From NCBI RefSeq assembly GCF_000189635.1, contig NW_002476377.1, positions 434,001 through 498,000 of the forward strand: a DNA stretch of 64,000 nucleotides, in the 5' to 3' direction. This stretch comes from Tetrahymena thermophila SB210. Lineage: Eukaryota; Ciliophora; Oligohymenophorea; Hymenostomatida; Tetrahymenidae. Positions 11,814 to 26,100 of this stretch are shown here, piece after piece (within the stretch, counting starts at the first letter, position 1; the number at the start of each line of letters is the position of its first letter). The notes under the pieces are model-generated. The model was not told the DNA's origin, did not search any database, and saw only the letters and a program-made list of their open reading frames with translations. The translations under genes were made by a program, and so were the position numbers.

Positions 11814-14329
11814 TCATTTATTTCCTCCCGTCAACTCATTAATTATCTAATCTAATCCTTTTATTACTTCTTAATGAGTGTTTCTGTATTGTATTTTCAT
11901 ATTATTGTTTACAGATCCGCCAGTAGAGTTTTAAAGTTTATTATTGTTGTTTTACTATTTTTAGCTAGATGCTCTATTTTTAATGGGAGTCACATTATTT
12001 TATTGACTAGAGTCAGCTCTCTTTTCCCTTACTTTGATAGGTGTTAAATTTTAAAATTTATTATTTCTTTATAAGTAAGATTCTTATGGCTTCTAGTTAA
12101 GCAGATTAATATAAAATTTTTAAGGTTATTGCTATTTATTTTATTATTTTTATTATTACCACTATTATTAAGATAAGGTAGTGAATGTGAGGTTTTCTTT
12201 TTCTTAGGATAATTTAGAACTTATTGTATTTTTTTATTGAGATCTTTATGAAAAAATAGAAAGTGATTGTTTTAAAATGTTGTTATTATTTTTATTTATT
12301 ACAGAAGCTTACATATCCATTTCATTCGCTTTTGGAGTCATTTCATTATTAACAGATACACAATCTTCATTCAAATCCAATCTATTTGCTAATTCTTCTT
12401 ATGCTTTCTGCATTTTTTCTTCTTTAGAATCATCTTAAGAAGTCTTAGACAGCATACTTAAATTTCTATTATATTAAATAAAATTTGGATTAGTCTGATT
12501 TTTAAAAATAAATTACCTCATAAGAGCTTTTGTGACAAATAATTTATTATTCAGTTTTGCCCAATTTTGTCTTGGAGCTGAGTTCAGCTAAGTAACATCC
12601 ATTATTCTTTTTATATATTCAGGAGCATAGTGTTTTTTAGCTTGCTTTTTATCTTGTTCCTTTTGCTTTTTAGAAATAGGATTTCCGTCTTTATCAAACT
12701 CCATGCACTCAATTAATTCTTTATATCTATTGAATGATTTTTGCTTATCTTTTTTATGATTTTTAGCCCATTGCAGTGTGCCTAATTACCTTAAATAGTC
12801 TTGAGGATTATCAACAAATTTAGATTTTTTTTCATTATTTTTTTCCCATTTATTCATAACCAAGTTTTTTAGGTGCATTCTTGTCTTTTCATATTTCTCA
12901 ATTTAATCTTAGTCAATTAAAAGCTAATCATATTCTATTTAATTATATTTAGTTATTTCTGTTAAAAAACTCTGCAAATAATTACTAAAACATAAACTAA
13001 AATATTTTTTCAAATTTAAAAACTCAAAATTATTCAAAAATATTTTATTTTTTTTAAATGTTATTTAATTAAATTGCATTTAGCTTACCTGAAGCAGAAA
13101 TATCATCTGATAAATTATCTATTTATTGATCCATACCAGTAAGAGACTCATATGTATTTTAGACTTTTTTTTAGTGAAATGAGTTGTTTTATTGCATTGT
13201 TGAAATGTCATTTTTAAAATGTGTGTTGGATTCAAATAAATCATTAGATTTAGATTCTTTTTTTGTTTTTGCATCTGTTTCATCAGAATATCTTATATCT
13301 TTGTAATCTTTTTGAAGTCTAAAGCAAGATTGATCATAGGAGGTATATCTTGCTTTCTATTAATTATCTTAATTTTCTTATTTAACTGTAGTCTTTAATA
13401 GATAATGATTCTTCTTTAGACTTTTTAAATTGTAAAAGAGATTAATATAAAATATAAAATCTCACAAAAATACTTTTTATTATTTTAGTAAAATGTTTGG
13501 TTCTTTGACATATGAAAACCCATTGAAGGCATCATATGATGATCTATTTTGATTTCATTAATAAATTTCTCATTAAACTATTTATGGACAGACATTTTTA
13601 ATTAAAATTATGATTAATAAGTTAATTTAATTTAAAATTTAATTTTAGAAAAGCAATTAATATTATAGTAAATCATTTACATTTTTTCTTTGTTAAAAAC
13701 TATTGTTACTAGTTTTATTTCTTTCAAATTTATTAAAAGGATTATTTGTTTCTGTGAATACTTAATTTGGTAGTTATTTTTCAAGGAAATACTATTATTA
13801 AATGCTATTATTCCTAGAACTACTTCTGTTTTATTATATAGTGCTATTTGAGCGATAATTTTTTATTTTCTCAACTTTAGGAGTCAAATCTCTTAGCTCA
13901 CCTATAGAAATACCTCCATTACTATTTCCTCTTTCTTTTTTCTACAAAAAAGGTTTGTTAACGTATTAAAACTCTTCTTTTTTTCCTTTTTAAAAAATCA
14001 TAATCAATATGCTTAACTTATATTTAGTTTATGTTTAAATGCTAATTCTATACTTCTATCAAGCTAGTTACGTATAGATGATTAATCTACTATCTCTTAA
14101 AACAAGCGCTATTAAAATAAAAGAAAATAATAAAAATAGTTCTATCATAAGCTATACTAATATTTAATCTATAGCTGATAAAATTTACATTATAATCGAT
14201 TTATTGTTATTAATCTTATCTTTGTTGTTGGCTGAAGTATTATTACAGACTAATCATTTTCATTTTAGGATCATAGCCATAATCTAGATCATTTAAGTAG
14301 TCATTTAATGTTCCCTAACCCTAAATCAT
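11814..14329 (-). CDS. Hypothetical protein, charged and Q/N-rich C-terminus
   Basis: Seven exons, with introns at 14109-14188, 13977-14017, 13578-13680, 13421-13473, 12959-13088 and 12466-12516, give 685 residues. I do not recognise a family. The N-terminal part is Q/N-rich with short ordered stretches (EIVDQSSIRNQLDRSIELAF). The middle (about residues 300-430) is the best-conserved-looking region: a charged helical stretch with LGTLQWAKNHKKDKQKSF, YKELIECMEFDKDGNP and HYAPEYIKRIMDV. The C-terminal ~200 residues are low complexity (poly-Q/N and S), ending in a predicted helix EVIKGLDQIINELTGG. An apparent ATG at 13595 looks like a separate gene start, but joining across the 103-nt intron keeps the frame and continues the same protein. 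The 41-nt intron is among the shortest used here. Confidence 0.7.
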
Positions 14330-14887
14330 TGAAATATTTATATAATGGATTATGCGGCTATATTAAAAATTTTGTAGTTTGTTGTAAAAATCAACTTCGA
14401 AAAAAAAAAATTGTTAAATTAGACAAAATTTTAATTGAATAATATTGAAATTTATTTGTTATTAATCAAAATATTTTTTTTTTCATAAAGCAAGCTCTTT
14501 CTTAATGATATAAATGTAAATTAATAAAATTAAATTAACAAAATAGAATTTTTATAAATAAGCAAAGAGGATATTAAGTGCAATATTTGAGTAACATTAG
14601 AATAATAATAACCTTTCGTTTATAAATATTATTAACATTAATTTTATTTTTATATTTTTATGTGAAAGCTAACTAACTTACTGACTATCAGTACAATTTT
14701 CTTCATATATTTTAAGTAATCCTAACTTAACAATATGATATTATTAATTTAAATAAAAAATACTTCAAAAAAAAGGAAAAGTACAATATTATTTATTTTA
14801 ATTATTAATTAAAAGATAATTTAATTGATAGTGTTTATTTCGAAAATCTTTTACAAATTAGAGCTTCCCATTTTTTTCTTTGTTTAC
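14330..14887. other. Intergenic spacer
   Basis: AT-rich promoter region of the gene ending at 14329 and 3' flank of the kinase-TPR gene. No gene seen. Confidence 0.7.
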
Positions 14888-17800
14888 TCATAGAGGTTTA
14901 TTGATTGACTTAATTTTTTCTAAAGACTTTTTTAATTAATTTTCATAGACTTACTTAGCTTGTGGATTTATGTTTTTCTATTAAAGTATTTTTAGAGACA
15001 TTTACAAATACTTCACACTTTCTTCATAATTTTGAAGCTTATAATATGTCATTCCTACGTTTCCTAACGATATTGCCAAAGAAGGATGATTATCATTTTA
15101 GAATATGTTCTTTTTTATTTCTAGAGATTCTAATTGTAATTTCAAAGATTTATCATCTTGAAAAAGTCCTTCGTATGCTAGTGCCAAATTATTAAGACAA
15201 ACACTTATTTAATAATCTTAAGTACCTTAACTACCTACTTCTTAGTGGGCTTTTCCAATCCCATTATTTCTTTATGAGTGCCCTTTTTTTATTTTTAGAG
15301 ATTTTTCTAAATTTTCTATAGCTTTTTCATACTCTTTAAGCTAGTAATGAATGAGCCCAATTTTTTCCAGGCTATTACTTGTGTACAAAGAATCCTTTCC
15401 ACTTATTTCTTCATTAATTTTAAGAGACTTTTGTGCATATTCAAGTGCTTGAGGGTATTGCTATAATTCTCTATAGTAGTCTCCTATATTCCCCAAACAA
15501 GTTGCTATAAAATTGTGCTTTTCTCCTAAATGCAATTTTAATATTTCATACGACTCTAAGCAGTAATTCAAAGCATTATTTATGTCACCCATTTTTTACT
15601 AACATAATGACATATTATTAAGGACATATCCAACATTGATATGGTCACTTCCTTTTAAATTAAAAAATTTATATTTGAATAATAATTATTTTTATAAAAA
15701 AGTTCTTTTGTTGTTTGAATTAATTTTTATATAAACTATTTTTTTGATTTGATAATTACCTAACAGTTTTCTCAAATTCAAAAGAGACTCTTCACATAAC
15801 TTGATAGCTTCACTATAATAACCAAGTTTCTCTTTTATAGAAGCTAAACTAGATAATGAGTTATAATAGTCAGGGGTTCCTTTTTTCCTTAATTCTAATG
15901 ATTACTTTTGATATTCCTCTGCTTATTAGAAAGAATTAATATTTTTAAAGAAAATTGAAATATTTTGATATGCATTAGCCAGATTGGTGTTATCAGAAGA
16001 TACTGCATTTTAGGCGTTTTGTAAAGCCAACATGTAGTTCTCATATGCTTTATCAAGCATTCCTACTTATTCGTAACAAACTGCTAGCTAGGTAGAAGGT
16101 ATATAAAGAGGAATTTATTTATCAGTGAGAATTCGAGCTATTTGTATATTGGTAATCCTGTATTCTATGGCTTTTTCAAAGGAGCATTTCCTCTCTAATA
16201 ACGAAGCAATAATATCATTAATTATAAATGCTTCATTACTTATTTATTTTATCATACTTTTAGCTATTTCCTTACTCTTATTGATTATCAGATCTATATT
16301 AGTATTTTTTTGGGCAACCATAAGAAGTAGTTCAAAGTATTTTACATTTTCTCCCATCAATTTGCTGTTGTTTTAAATAATATTACTTAAATCTTAAATT
16401 CCTTGAACTTCCATTTCAAAACGAGTTTGCTTCATTATTAAATCTTTTTTCTCTTCATCAGTAAATTCATTAGCATATTTATTGAGTAATGTTTTTATCG
16501 TTTAAACTCCCTTTTTATAAGCATACATCTGCTCATAGAAATCTATTTACTGCAACAAATAATCTTTTTACAAATTATTTTAGGTTTGTTACAGTTTCTC
16601 TTATTGTACTTTTTTTACAATATCCTAAAAATCTTTGATGTTTTCAGACACTTAACTATTTTTTTCTATTTCACTAAGAACTTAATCACATGTCCTTAGT
16701 TCTTTTTTAAATATTTTGTATAAAATTTACTTTATTTCTTTGTAGGAATCATCTATCTAGTCTATGCTATCAGAAAAACTCCTCTTACAAAAAGTATTCA
16801 TGCTAGGATCTTTAAGAGCTAGTTTACATAAAGATCTAGCGATACAATATAATTCTCCTTCAATACAAATAGCATTAGTTATCTACTCTTCTTATAAATT
16901 CAAAATATCTGGATTTGAAAAGGCCGGTGTATAGCATCCAGGATAATCCTAAATACAATCAACAGAACCACCTAAAAAGATTTAATTAATAAATCATATT
17001 ATAAAAAAAATAGAAAATTACCAAAATCTATCAATTTGATCTAGAAAGTCTAATAACTTATTGAAATTAACACTATATTTTCTGGCTTAATATCACAATG
17101 AAAAATGTTAAATTTTTCTTAAAGATGTTTTACATATACAACAAGTTGCTTGAGAATGTAAAATAGCTCAGATTGCTAATACATGACTAAATTATTTGTT
17201 TTTATATAATTATCATATTAATGGAGAGACAACTCTCCTTTCTCACTTTATATAATAAAATTTTTATCATCGTAGCTAATAATAGGTGGACATATTTTTG
17301 AAAATTTTATTTTTTCTAAAATTTATTTTTCCTATTAGAAACTGTCTTAAAACCCTTTGAAGAATTTCTTAAAAACAATAGTTTTTTTATCAGTTTAGTC
17401 ATAATAAAGCCAAACTTCACCTTAGCCTCCTTTACCTAACAACTCTAAAAACTAATACCTATCATTTGACTTTTTATTAAATAATATAAAGGTAAATAAG
17501 CAAGAGAGTCAGTGTGTATAGTTAATTATATAAGTAAATAAGTTAATAACCAAGTATAAATAAAAAAGCTAATTCAAAATAATAATAATATCTATCTTAC
17601 ATTATCTTTTGCTTTATCAACTTTTGAGATATTTTAGTCAAGACAAGCTAAAAGGTATTATTAATTTTCTTATTAACTGCAAACTAGATTCTAATGTATT
17701 AATATAAATATTAATTGAATGAATTTGTTTTAAATAAAATTTTACTTTAATATTTATCTTGAGGAAGGTAAAAAAAACTTTTCTCGATGAAGGATTTGAG

Positions 17801-19151
17801 ATAATTTAGAAGAAAAAATCAGTCAAATAATCAATATTTAAGTTTTGAAGCTTAATTTTTCTACTTAATGGTTTTTATGTAGATTGTAACACTTCTTCAT
17901 TTTGCTTAATTTCTTAAATGAGTTTTAGTAAATCTTGCTGAAGATCAAAAATATATTATTATTATTTTTTGCTATCTGACTGATTATAATCTTCAATAAT
18001 GACTCTCATATCATTTAACACAATAAATCTCAGATTATATTTCTTGTTTACCTTTTTGAAAATAATTTATTAATATAAAAAATAATTGAAAAAATAGGTT
18101 TATACCTCCTTAAACTCTAAAATAAACATTCCCTAAGGTGAATTATTCTCTGAATTTTCAATTTTCTATTCTTTAACTTTTTGAGATAGTTCTTTAGTTG
18201 TTTGATTACTCTATGACATTTAAGAATTTTATTATAATTATTTCTATTCTGTATCGTTTTTTTAGATTTTTTCTATGCGAAAAATATTTTAAATGAATAA
18301 ATAAATATTAATATCTTATTTTTTAATTAAAGTATTTTTACAGTTAAATCCTCTTTTTGGTATTGTTAGATCATCGATATTATCATTAATTTAGTTTTAA
18401 TTCTTTTCTTTCTATTCTTATTGCTTTTAAGGATCATATTTTAATCCTTTGTTATAATCCTATGAAGGCTATATTAACTATTCTTATTGATTAAAATAGA
18501 AAAATATTATTATTAATTTTATTTAATTATTTAAAATACTGTCTTTTTTTGCAATCTTTTCGTTTTAGTATTTATGTTAGGATTCTAGATTTAATTTCTA
18601 TTAATTTATTTGATTTAAATTTAAAGATTTCCTTTCATATATTTATTAATTTTATTGCTAAACACTACTATTAGTCTATGAAGGATTCGAAATCGACTTA
18701 GTTCTTGCTTGCAAATAGCTTTAAGATTCTTAATTTTTTTATACATTTTTCAAAGAAATTGCACTTTTCTATATCAGATTATTAGCTTTATTTGGATCTT
18801 TATTTTAAAAAAACTATTTTTAGCTAGAAAATAATTGTAAAATCTACATTTACCTATAGCTAATGCCTTTATTTTGTTTTCTTATGAAGCTTTAAATACA
18901 TTTTATTAGGCTTGGGGTGAAGAAATTTATTTTAAGTTTAAAGACGGTTTAGAATTAGGGCTATTTATTAGAGGTAATTTTGTAATATTATTCTATGATT
19001 TTTATTTTTAGGATAAAATTTAATTAGAAGAAGGACTTTAAGTGCTTTATTTAAGAGAAGATTAATAGTAAGAAGACGCATTTGTGCTCTATGTTTGAGT
19101 TGATGATAAAATATTTTTCTTGTCTTATTAATAAACTAATGCTTATTTCAT
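14888..19151 (-). CDS. Protein kinase fused to TPR repeats
   Basis: Ten exons, with introns at about 18798-18853, 18585-18663, 18469-18539, 18273-18341, 18052-18105, 17691-17745, 17470-17600, 16972-17021 and 15652-15759, give ~1196 residues. Order: a disordered S/T/Q-rich N-terminus; a folded region of unknown type (NKKYNLRFIVLNDMRVIIEDY); then a protein kinase domain. The kinase has a glycine loop GKGGQGEVW, a lysine in TIVFKKF, the catalytic loop HCDIKPEN (Arg of HRD replaced by Cys, catalytic Asp kept), DFG, and FSNPDIL in the APE position. After a coiled-coil linker come at least seven TPRs of kinesin-light-chain type, for example LNNMSLCQQKMGDINNALNYC and LGNIGDYYRELQQYPQALEY. Inferred: the TPRs select substrates or partners for the kinase. 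The exact splice sites in the first three introns are less certain. An internal methionine at 18219 could be an alternative start. Confidence 0.85.
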
Positions 19152-19737
19152 TTTATTTATAATTTACTTATTGATTAGGAATTGTTTAATAATATATTAA
19201 GTTTGCTATAGTTAATTGATTGATTGATTGATTGATGTTTTATAAATAAGAAAGTACAAACTACTGATAAGAATAGATATTATATTATTTATTAGTATTT
19301 CAAAAAGATACAATTATAAATTATTTTAATATTTTAACTAATCCATTTTTTTTTTTTTGAAAGATAAAATTTTTATAAATATTTTAAAGTCACAAAGAAT
19401 ATTTGGAATTAAAATAATAAAATATAATTAATTTGTAATTTAAAACAAAATAAAATATGATAGAATTATTTATTTGAGATTATTTTTTTTTGTTAAAATT
19501 TTAAAACTGAGGCAATGAATCGATTTGTAAAGAATCACTATAAAGTTAAAGTTTCATTATAAAATTTTAGATGTTGTTATTTTAATTAAAATATTGTGTA
19601 AAAACCATAAATTATAATAATAATCAATACTTAGCTAAATTTTTTATTAATAAGATTAAAATATAGGTCTTTAAATAGATTTTACGATTTTATTTAAGAA
19701 CTCTTTTATTAGGATAGCAACAAAATTTTAAGTTGTT
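19152..19737. other. Divergent promoter region
   Basis: AT-rich spacer between two divergently transcribed kinase genes. It contains a short (ATTG)n microsatellite at about 19215-19237. No gene seen. Confidence 0.7.
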
Positions 19738-22700
19738 ATGGGTTGTGGTTCTTCAGGGATCAAATAAGATCCACAAAAAGATATTAAAAAGCGGATTGGT
19801 AAGCCTACACCAATAGATACATCAGTAGGGATGCTCCAGTAGCAGGATTAATTGAATTAAAATAATTTAAATGAGAGTAAAAAATAAGATGGCTTGAAAA
19901 GAGAGGATAACTAGGATATAAAATAAGAAGAAAAAAATGTTAATGATGGAATAAGTCTCACCACTCCTCTTAATGCTCAAGCAGCTATTAAATAGATATT
20001 TATTATCCCCCCTTATGATAGCGAAGGTAATTTGTAAGAGGAAATTAAAACATTAGAAATTAAAGCAGATGTTTAATCATAATTGAAAAAATAAAAAATT
20101 ATCGAAGCAAAAAAGAAATAATCTTAGGAGAGCGAGCAATCTAATATAGAAAAATCACCATTACAGTAAATTCCAGAGTAAAGTAGCTAAGAATCTCTAT
20201 CAAAAGATATTTAACTATAATAATAGTCAAGCGATTAAGTAGATAAATAGAAAATTTAAAAAAAAAGCTAATTTGAACAATCTAAATAGTAAGAAACAGA
20301 GATCAAATAAACTATGAGTGACTAAGTACATTTTGTTTTTAAATTATACAAATTTTTATTAATTGTATTAAAAAGTAGAAAAACAGTTAAAGTGGTCCTT
20401 CGTAAGAATAGACTGTATAAAGTAATACGATAGAAACTAATTCACTTAAAAATTAAGAATCAAATAAGATACAGCAAACTAAAAAAACTCCTGAAAGCAT
20501 ACCTAATAAAGTAAGTAATCTTTCAAAATTTATTTCAAATTATTTTTAAAAATAAAATTAAAAAGATAGAATAAACTATACGGGCTAATAATGATGAAAA
20601 CAAAGAGAGTAAAGCTGATCAAACAACTAGTTAAATAAACTAAGTTCCAACAGTTTAAACAAGCTAACATAATGGCTAGAAATTGACAAATTAAAACAAA
20701 TAATCTTAGCAGTAAATTTCGGGGGTTAATTAGTAAATAAACAATCAAAGTCAACAATAGCCTTAAAACCAAGTAGTTTCAAGCAGTGAAACTAATGGGC
20801 AGCAAAATTAATCAGGATAAAATCCATTTTAAAAGATGTTAGATATAAATAAATAGTCATAATAGTAAAGCTTACCAAATAATTAATACAAAAGAAGTGT
20901 TGTTGATCAGTAAAGTTAAAGCACACCATCACGCTCTAAGCCAATAAAAGGAATCTTGGAATTCATGAAATAAGAAGACATTTTAAAAAAGATAAAAACG
21001 TAAGAGCCTCAAAATCCATAGAATGAGTATTTCTCTTAATATATAGAATAATATAATTATGATAAAAGCGACTATTTTATTGAAGATGATCTGATTCCCT
21101 CTGATAAGCAAGATAGTCTAATGGACTCGTAGATTCTTATGCAAATTGAGAACGATTATTCTAATCAAGGAATTCCAGTTAAATTCGATTTTACTCGTAA
21201 TTTACTTTCAGATTTCAAAAAAAAACAAAATTCTTATTAATCGAATGGATCTCCTAGTAATAGTACTTGGAATAACGCCAAGCTTATGGAAAAACCCATA
21301 AAATAAGTCAATCCTGTCTCTAACAATGTTAATTTGTTAAAAATAATAAAAAAGTAGCAAATGAACTAATCAGATTAAACTTAAGTTAAGTAGTAACCAT
21401 AAAAAGTTACTCAGAATAAATTTGAATCTGTCTATTCTTCTTAGTTTTCTAAACAATAATCAGAATAATAAGCTAATTAGAAAGAACAAGAAATTCAAAA
21501 AATGCCATAAATACCAATTTAAGAAAGGAGAAATACTATTTTATAGTCCCTCCACTTACCCAAAAAGTAAACAGCATAGGAAAGTTAGAAAGAAGAGGAA
21601 AATGCCTCAAATATCGAAGAAAATTAAATTCGCAAAAGAGAAAGTACTAAAAATGAGTATAAAGAATAAAGTAAAAAGCTGCAGGTGCAGGAGGAATAAT
21701 CTAAACAAATTATAGCTTAAACCCCCAACAATCAATAAGAAGAGAAATAAAATTAAGTCTTTCAATAGCCAACGAATTTACTGTCTATTAAATCAGATGA
21801 TTATATGAAGATACCTACTATTCAATAAAAAAGGCTTGAAAAAACAAAAGCTCAAACAATAAGCTTAACAAACAGCAATCCATCATAATAAAATACTCCT
21901 AACAGCAGCAACAAACAACCACCATAACCTAGTTAGCTAGGTTTAATATAAAACTTGAATAGACTCAATACTTTCGACACAGTGAATGATACAATTTCAA
22001 ATGCTTCCCCAATAAATAATTCTCTTTTAAATAATAATGGATCAAAACCTGAAAACAAAGAAAAAAAATACACTTTCAATACTGAAATTTAAAAAATTAA
22101 CAAGTTAAAAAAGCAAGAAACAAATATGACTGAAGAGTTAGAATAAATCGTCAAAGGCATGGACGATAAACATAATATATTAGCACACAATAACCTAAGA
22201 GCATAAAAGACATTTGATGTTCCTAAAACAGATGAATTTGCTTTATAAAAGAGCCCTCTTTCTATTTTGAAAGACTTAAATTTAAATAAATTTTAATCTG
22301 AATAAAATGGGGCTAATTCGGCTTAAAACACAAGTAATTTAATCTGTGATTTTGAAAGAACTGAAAACAGTAGGAGTAGTAGAAATAGTAGTGCAAGTAG
22401 GGATGAATTTTAGATTAGTATTTCATCTCCTCTCAAAAATAGCTCGAGGGTCTTACACACAAACTCTATTCAGAAAGAAATAAATAAAGAAGGTTAAAAA
22501 TAAATCAATCAGTACACACTTATCAAAGAATTGGGAAGGTAATTTTGCAAAATTCAAATGAGTTTTTAAACAAAATTTTAATCTCAAATTCAAATAAAAT
22601 ATATTTCCATTTTTAATTCCCATCAAATGCCCTAACAATATTTCTACAAAACATAAAAATTTTTTTTAATTTATCAAATAATACTTTAAAATCAAGAAAA

Positions 22701-24182
22701 ACAATACCTTTTTTTCAATGAATATTTTTAATTTAACTAAGAGGAGCTTGCGGAAAAGTAAAACTTGGATTAGATGAAATAAATTAGAAATACTACGCTA
22801 TAAAAGTTTCTAACAAAAATAAACTAAAGAAAAAACTTGTTTCACAAAAGATTAATGCGTTTACTCTTTTGGAATAAGAAATTGCAATAATGAAGAAGGT
22901 AGACCACCCTAATATTGTGAAACTCCATGAAGTCATTGATGATAGCGAAAATAACAAGCTCTATTTAGTTATGGAATATATGAAGAGAGGAGCTATTCTT
23001 TCATCAGGATATTTTAAGGCAACTATTTAGAGCTAAGATCCTATCAGATATTCTGAGCTATATGATGATAATGGTAAGCTAAAAAATAGGTAAAACGAAC
23101 CTAAATCAATTGATCTTAATTCTGCTCTTAGATACATGAGGCATATGACACTAGCTCTAGATTACAGTATTAAAATTTTAATCATAATCCATGACTAACT
23201 TATAATTAAAATAATAAATTAAAGTGCACAACTTTGCTCAAATTTGCCATAGAGACATCAAACCAGATAATTTATTAATAGATGAAAATGATAATCTAAA
23301 AGTAGCAGATTTTGGTATTTCAACTCTTATGGAAAAAAGTGATGAAACTTCCTCGAATGCTGGTACTAAAGCATTTATGGCTCCTGAATCTTGGGAAAGT
23401 ACTTTTATTTCTTTAAAAAGCAATATATATATATAATAACTTTAATTGTTACTGACAATTATTAGAAAAGGTTTTTAAAGCACCTCCTTTAGATATCTGG
23501 GCAACAGGAGTAACTTTGTATATAATGATTTATGGAAGTGTACCTTTTAAAGAGAAAAAATTAATAGAACTGAAGAACGAAATTTGTCAAAAGGAGTAAA
23601 TAAAAATACATTTTAAAAAATTACTTAATAAATTTATATTTAATAGGATTGTTTTACCTCCAATCCCAGAAATACCCGAATAGGCCAAAGATCTTCTATT
23701 TAGAATGCTTGATAAAAATCCTATGAAAAGAATAACTGCTAAGGGAATGCTTGTAAATATATTTTATAGTAAAACTGTTTAATTTTTTTTTGTCTTTTCA
23801 AAAGGTGCATCCATGGATCACAGGTGATGGGGAGTTTATCCTAAAAAATGTTATAGATCATACCCTCACAGTAGAAAACTCAGATTTGGAAAAAGCCATA
23901 AGAAAAACTACTAAATTTACTGCATCTGTTATGATAGCACTAGGTCTTAAAAGAGTGCTCAAGAAAGCCAGAAAATCTCTAATGGAGCAAAAAAGCCAAA
24001 ACAGCCTCTCCATTTCAACACCAAATAACAACCAAAGAAAGTTAAGTGTATAAAATAAAATAGAAAATATTTCTAAATTCTCTTAGAAACCAGGTGATAA
24101 GAAAGAATACAAAGAACCAGACAGAAGATATTAAAAGTTAAATGTCTCTCAATTACTAAGAGATGAATCTTTTAATAGTTGA
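19738..24182 (+). CDS. CaMKK/LKB1-like Ser/Thr protein kinase with N-terminal acylation motif
   Basis: Eight exons, with introns at 20326-20375, 20511-20565, 22539-22741, 23167-23224, 23399-23465, 23596-23646 and 23753-23804, give 1302 residues. The N-terminus MGCGSS fits N-myristoylation on Gly2 with a palmitoylatable Cys3, so membrane attachment is likely. About 890 residues of low-complexity Q/S/N/K-rich sequence follow. The kinase domain starts near residue 895: [47 protein letters not shown], and [10 protein letters not shown]. All catalytic residues are present. After the kinase core, KNPMKRIT followed by [10 protein letters not shown] matches the extended C-lobe motif of CaMKK and yeast Snf1-activating kinases. 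Known: those kinases phosphorylate AMPK/Snf1 activation loops. Inferred: an upstream AMPK-type kinase at the membrane. The basic C-terminal tail ([12 protein letters not shown]) could bind calmodulin; this is a guess. Confidence 0.9.
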
Positions 24183-24999
24183 TATACTTGGATATAGTTA
24201 GCGAATTAATTAACTGTGCTCCATTAGATAGATACAAACAAAAAAACAGCATTAATTACATTATAAATTTTTATTTAAAAATAAATTTCATAATATTAAC
24301 CTAAAAAGACATAACGAAATCAACATATTCTTTTGAATAGACTGTTTCTAATTTGTCTTATTTTATACTAAATATCAGATAGTTAGTTAGTAAATTATAT
24401 ATTCTATATTCTTATATAAAAATATTTTGTTATCTTAAAACAGCTTTTTTTTAATACCTTATTACTTTAAAAGCCCATTTAAATTGTTTTTTACTTACCT
24501 TTCAAATTTATTTATAAAGTTTTAATTATTGTTAAGAGTGGAAATTCAAACAATAGAATACTTACCAATAAACATAATGTGAATATTTATATTAGATTAT
24601 AAAAATTGTATAATTGGTATTTGATAATCTTTAATATGTGAATTTTTTTAAATTCATATTCATCAATGTTTTGACCTAACATTTTTATTTTTAAGGTTTA
24701 TAGTATGGCTAACACCTACTATTTAAAATAAAGAACTACAGTATGTTTATTTTATAAAATTTAATAATTTTTATAGATTAAAAATGAGAATAAACAATAT
24801 TCTTGTAAAATATAAATATATGACTTAGTAGAATTAATAAAGATACAATGCATAAAAGAAACTTTAAAGAATAATCTAAAAACCTTAAGTAAGATTTTGT
24901 TAAATATATATTTTGGCTTTATTTGAAATAAAAAAAAATTTGTCAAATATTTATTTAGATTATTTACTAAAATATAATCAACTCAAAAAAATAATATAA
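24183..24999. other. Intergenic spacer
   Basis: AT-rich, 817 bp, between two plus-strand genes. No gene, repeat or RNA recognised. Confidence 0.7.
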
Positions 25000-26100
25000 A
25001 TGATTCATTTACTAAAAAATTCATTTAAGAATTCTCCAGTATGGCTCAATCTTTCTAATGTAGGGAGGTTTTAATTTGCTTTTAATCCTCAAAAAGTAAT
25101 TTAAGACTCAGCTAAATTTGAATTAGAAACTTCATAATTACCAAATGGATAATAAATAACTGATAAATTATATGATTTAACAGTGAAGCTTGAAAATTAA
25201 TCTCCATTTAATGAATCTGAAAAAGCAATGATGACTATGATGACTCTTGCTGATTATAACATGAGATTTAAGAATACAGATTTAGCTGATAAAATATTTA
25301 CTACACTTATTAGCCATCTTGAGGAATACCAAAATAATAATATGGCATTTTACCAGTATTTAAATCCCAGTATTTTTTATAGAAAGGCTCTTATGATTGA
25401 AGAAAAGATTCAAAATACTAACAATAACAACGAGCAATTAGAGTAATAAATATTAGAAATGTATAAACAAGTTGCATCTATGATTGAAGAATATACTGAG
25501 TTTTCAGAAACTCTGATAGAAGAGAATGTTCATCTTTTAGCTAAAGTTTATGAAAAATTAGGAAATATCTTTAAAAAGAAATAAAACTTTGAAGAAGCTA
25601 TAAAATATTATCAAAAAGGAATTAAAGTTGGATAAGAAGTATATCACAAGAATGGAGTGTATTTGATAAAAATGAACTGTCTTGTAGGAGATCTTTTAAG
25701 CAGATCTGAAAAAAATTATGTAGACAGTATATCTTATTTACAAACTGTTTTAGATAACATATCTATCAAAACACCCTAAGATGCTTAAATATTTTCAATC
25801 GCTTCTAGCTCAATTCTCAAAGTACATCTTAACTATCCTCAAGTATTTAAGTCTGAGTAGACAAAATAATTAGTAGATAAAATTGAGAAGGTAATTTAAA
25901 CATAAGACAAAGATTAAAAGCTAATAACTCCTTTATCTCGCTCAGTTATTTTGACTATGAAAGCAGAAAATGAATTAAATATGAACGAAAAAGAAAAGGC
26001 AAGATAAACATTTGACGATTCATTAGCTTTAGCTCTCAAAGTTTTTCCTCCAAATCACTCATTTGTATAAAACATCTTCAAAAAAATGCAATAATTATGA
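25000..26100 (+). CDS. TPR-containing protein, possibly mitochondrial
   Basis: A single exon of 366 residues. The N-terminus MIHLLKNSFKNSPVWLNLSN is free of acidic residues, with basic and hydroxylated residues, and could act as a mitochondrial presequence; this is an inference. The body is all-helical. A clear TPR unit lies near residues 175-210 (LAKVYEKLGNIFKKKQNFEEA followed by IKYYQKGIKVG), and a second degenerate unit at the C-terminus ends ALKVFPPNHSFVQNIF. The overall plan, a presequence followed by weakly conserved TPRs in a protein of this length, resembles TTC19-type mitochondrial proteins, but there is no diagnostic motif. I therefore call it only a TPR protein. Confidence 0.8.
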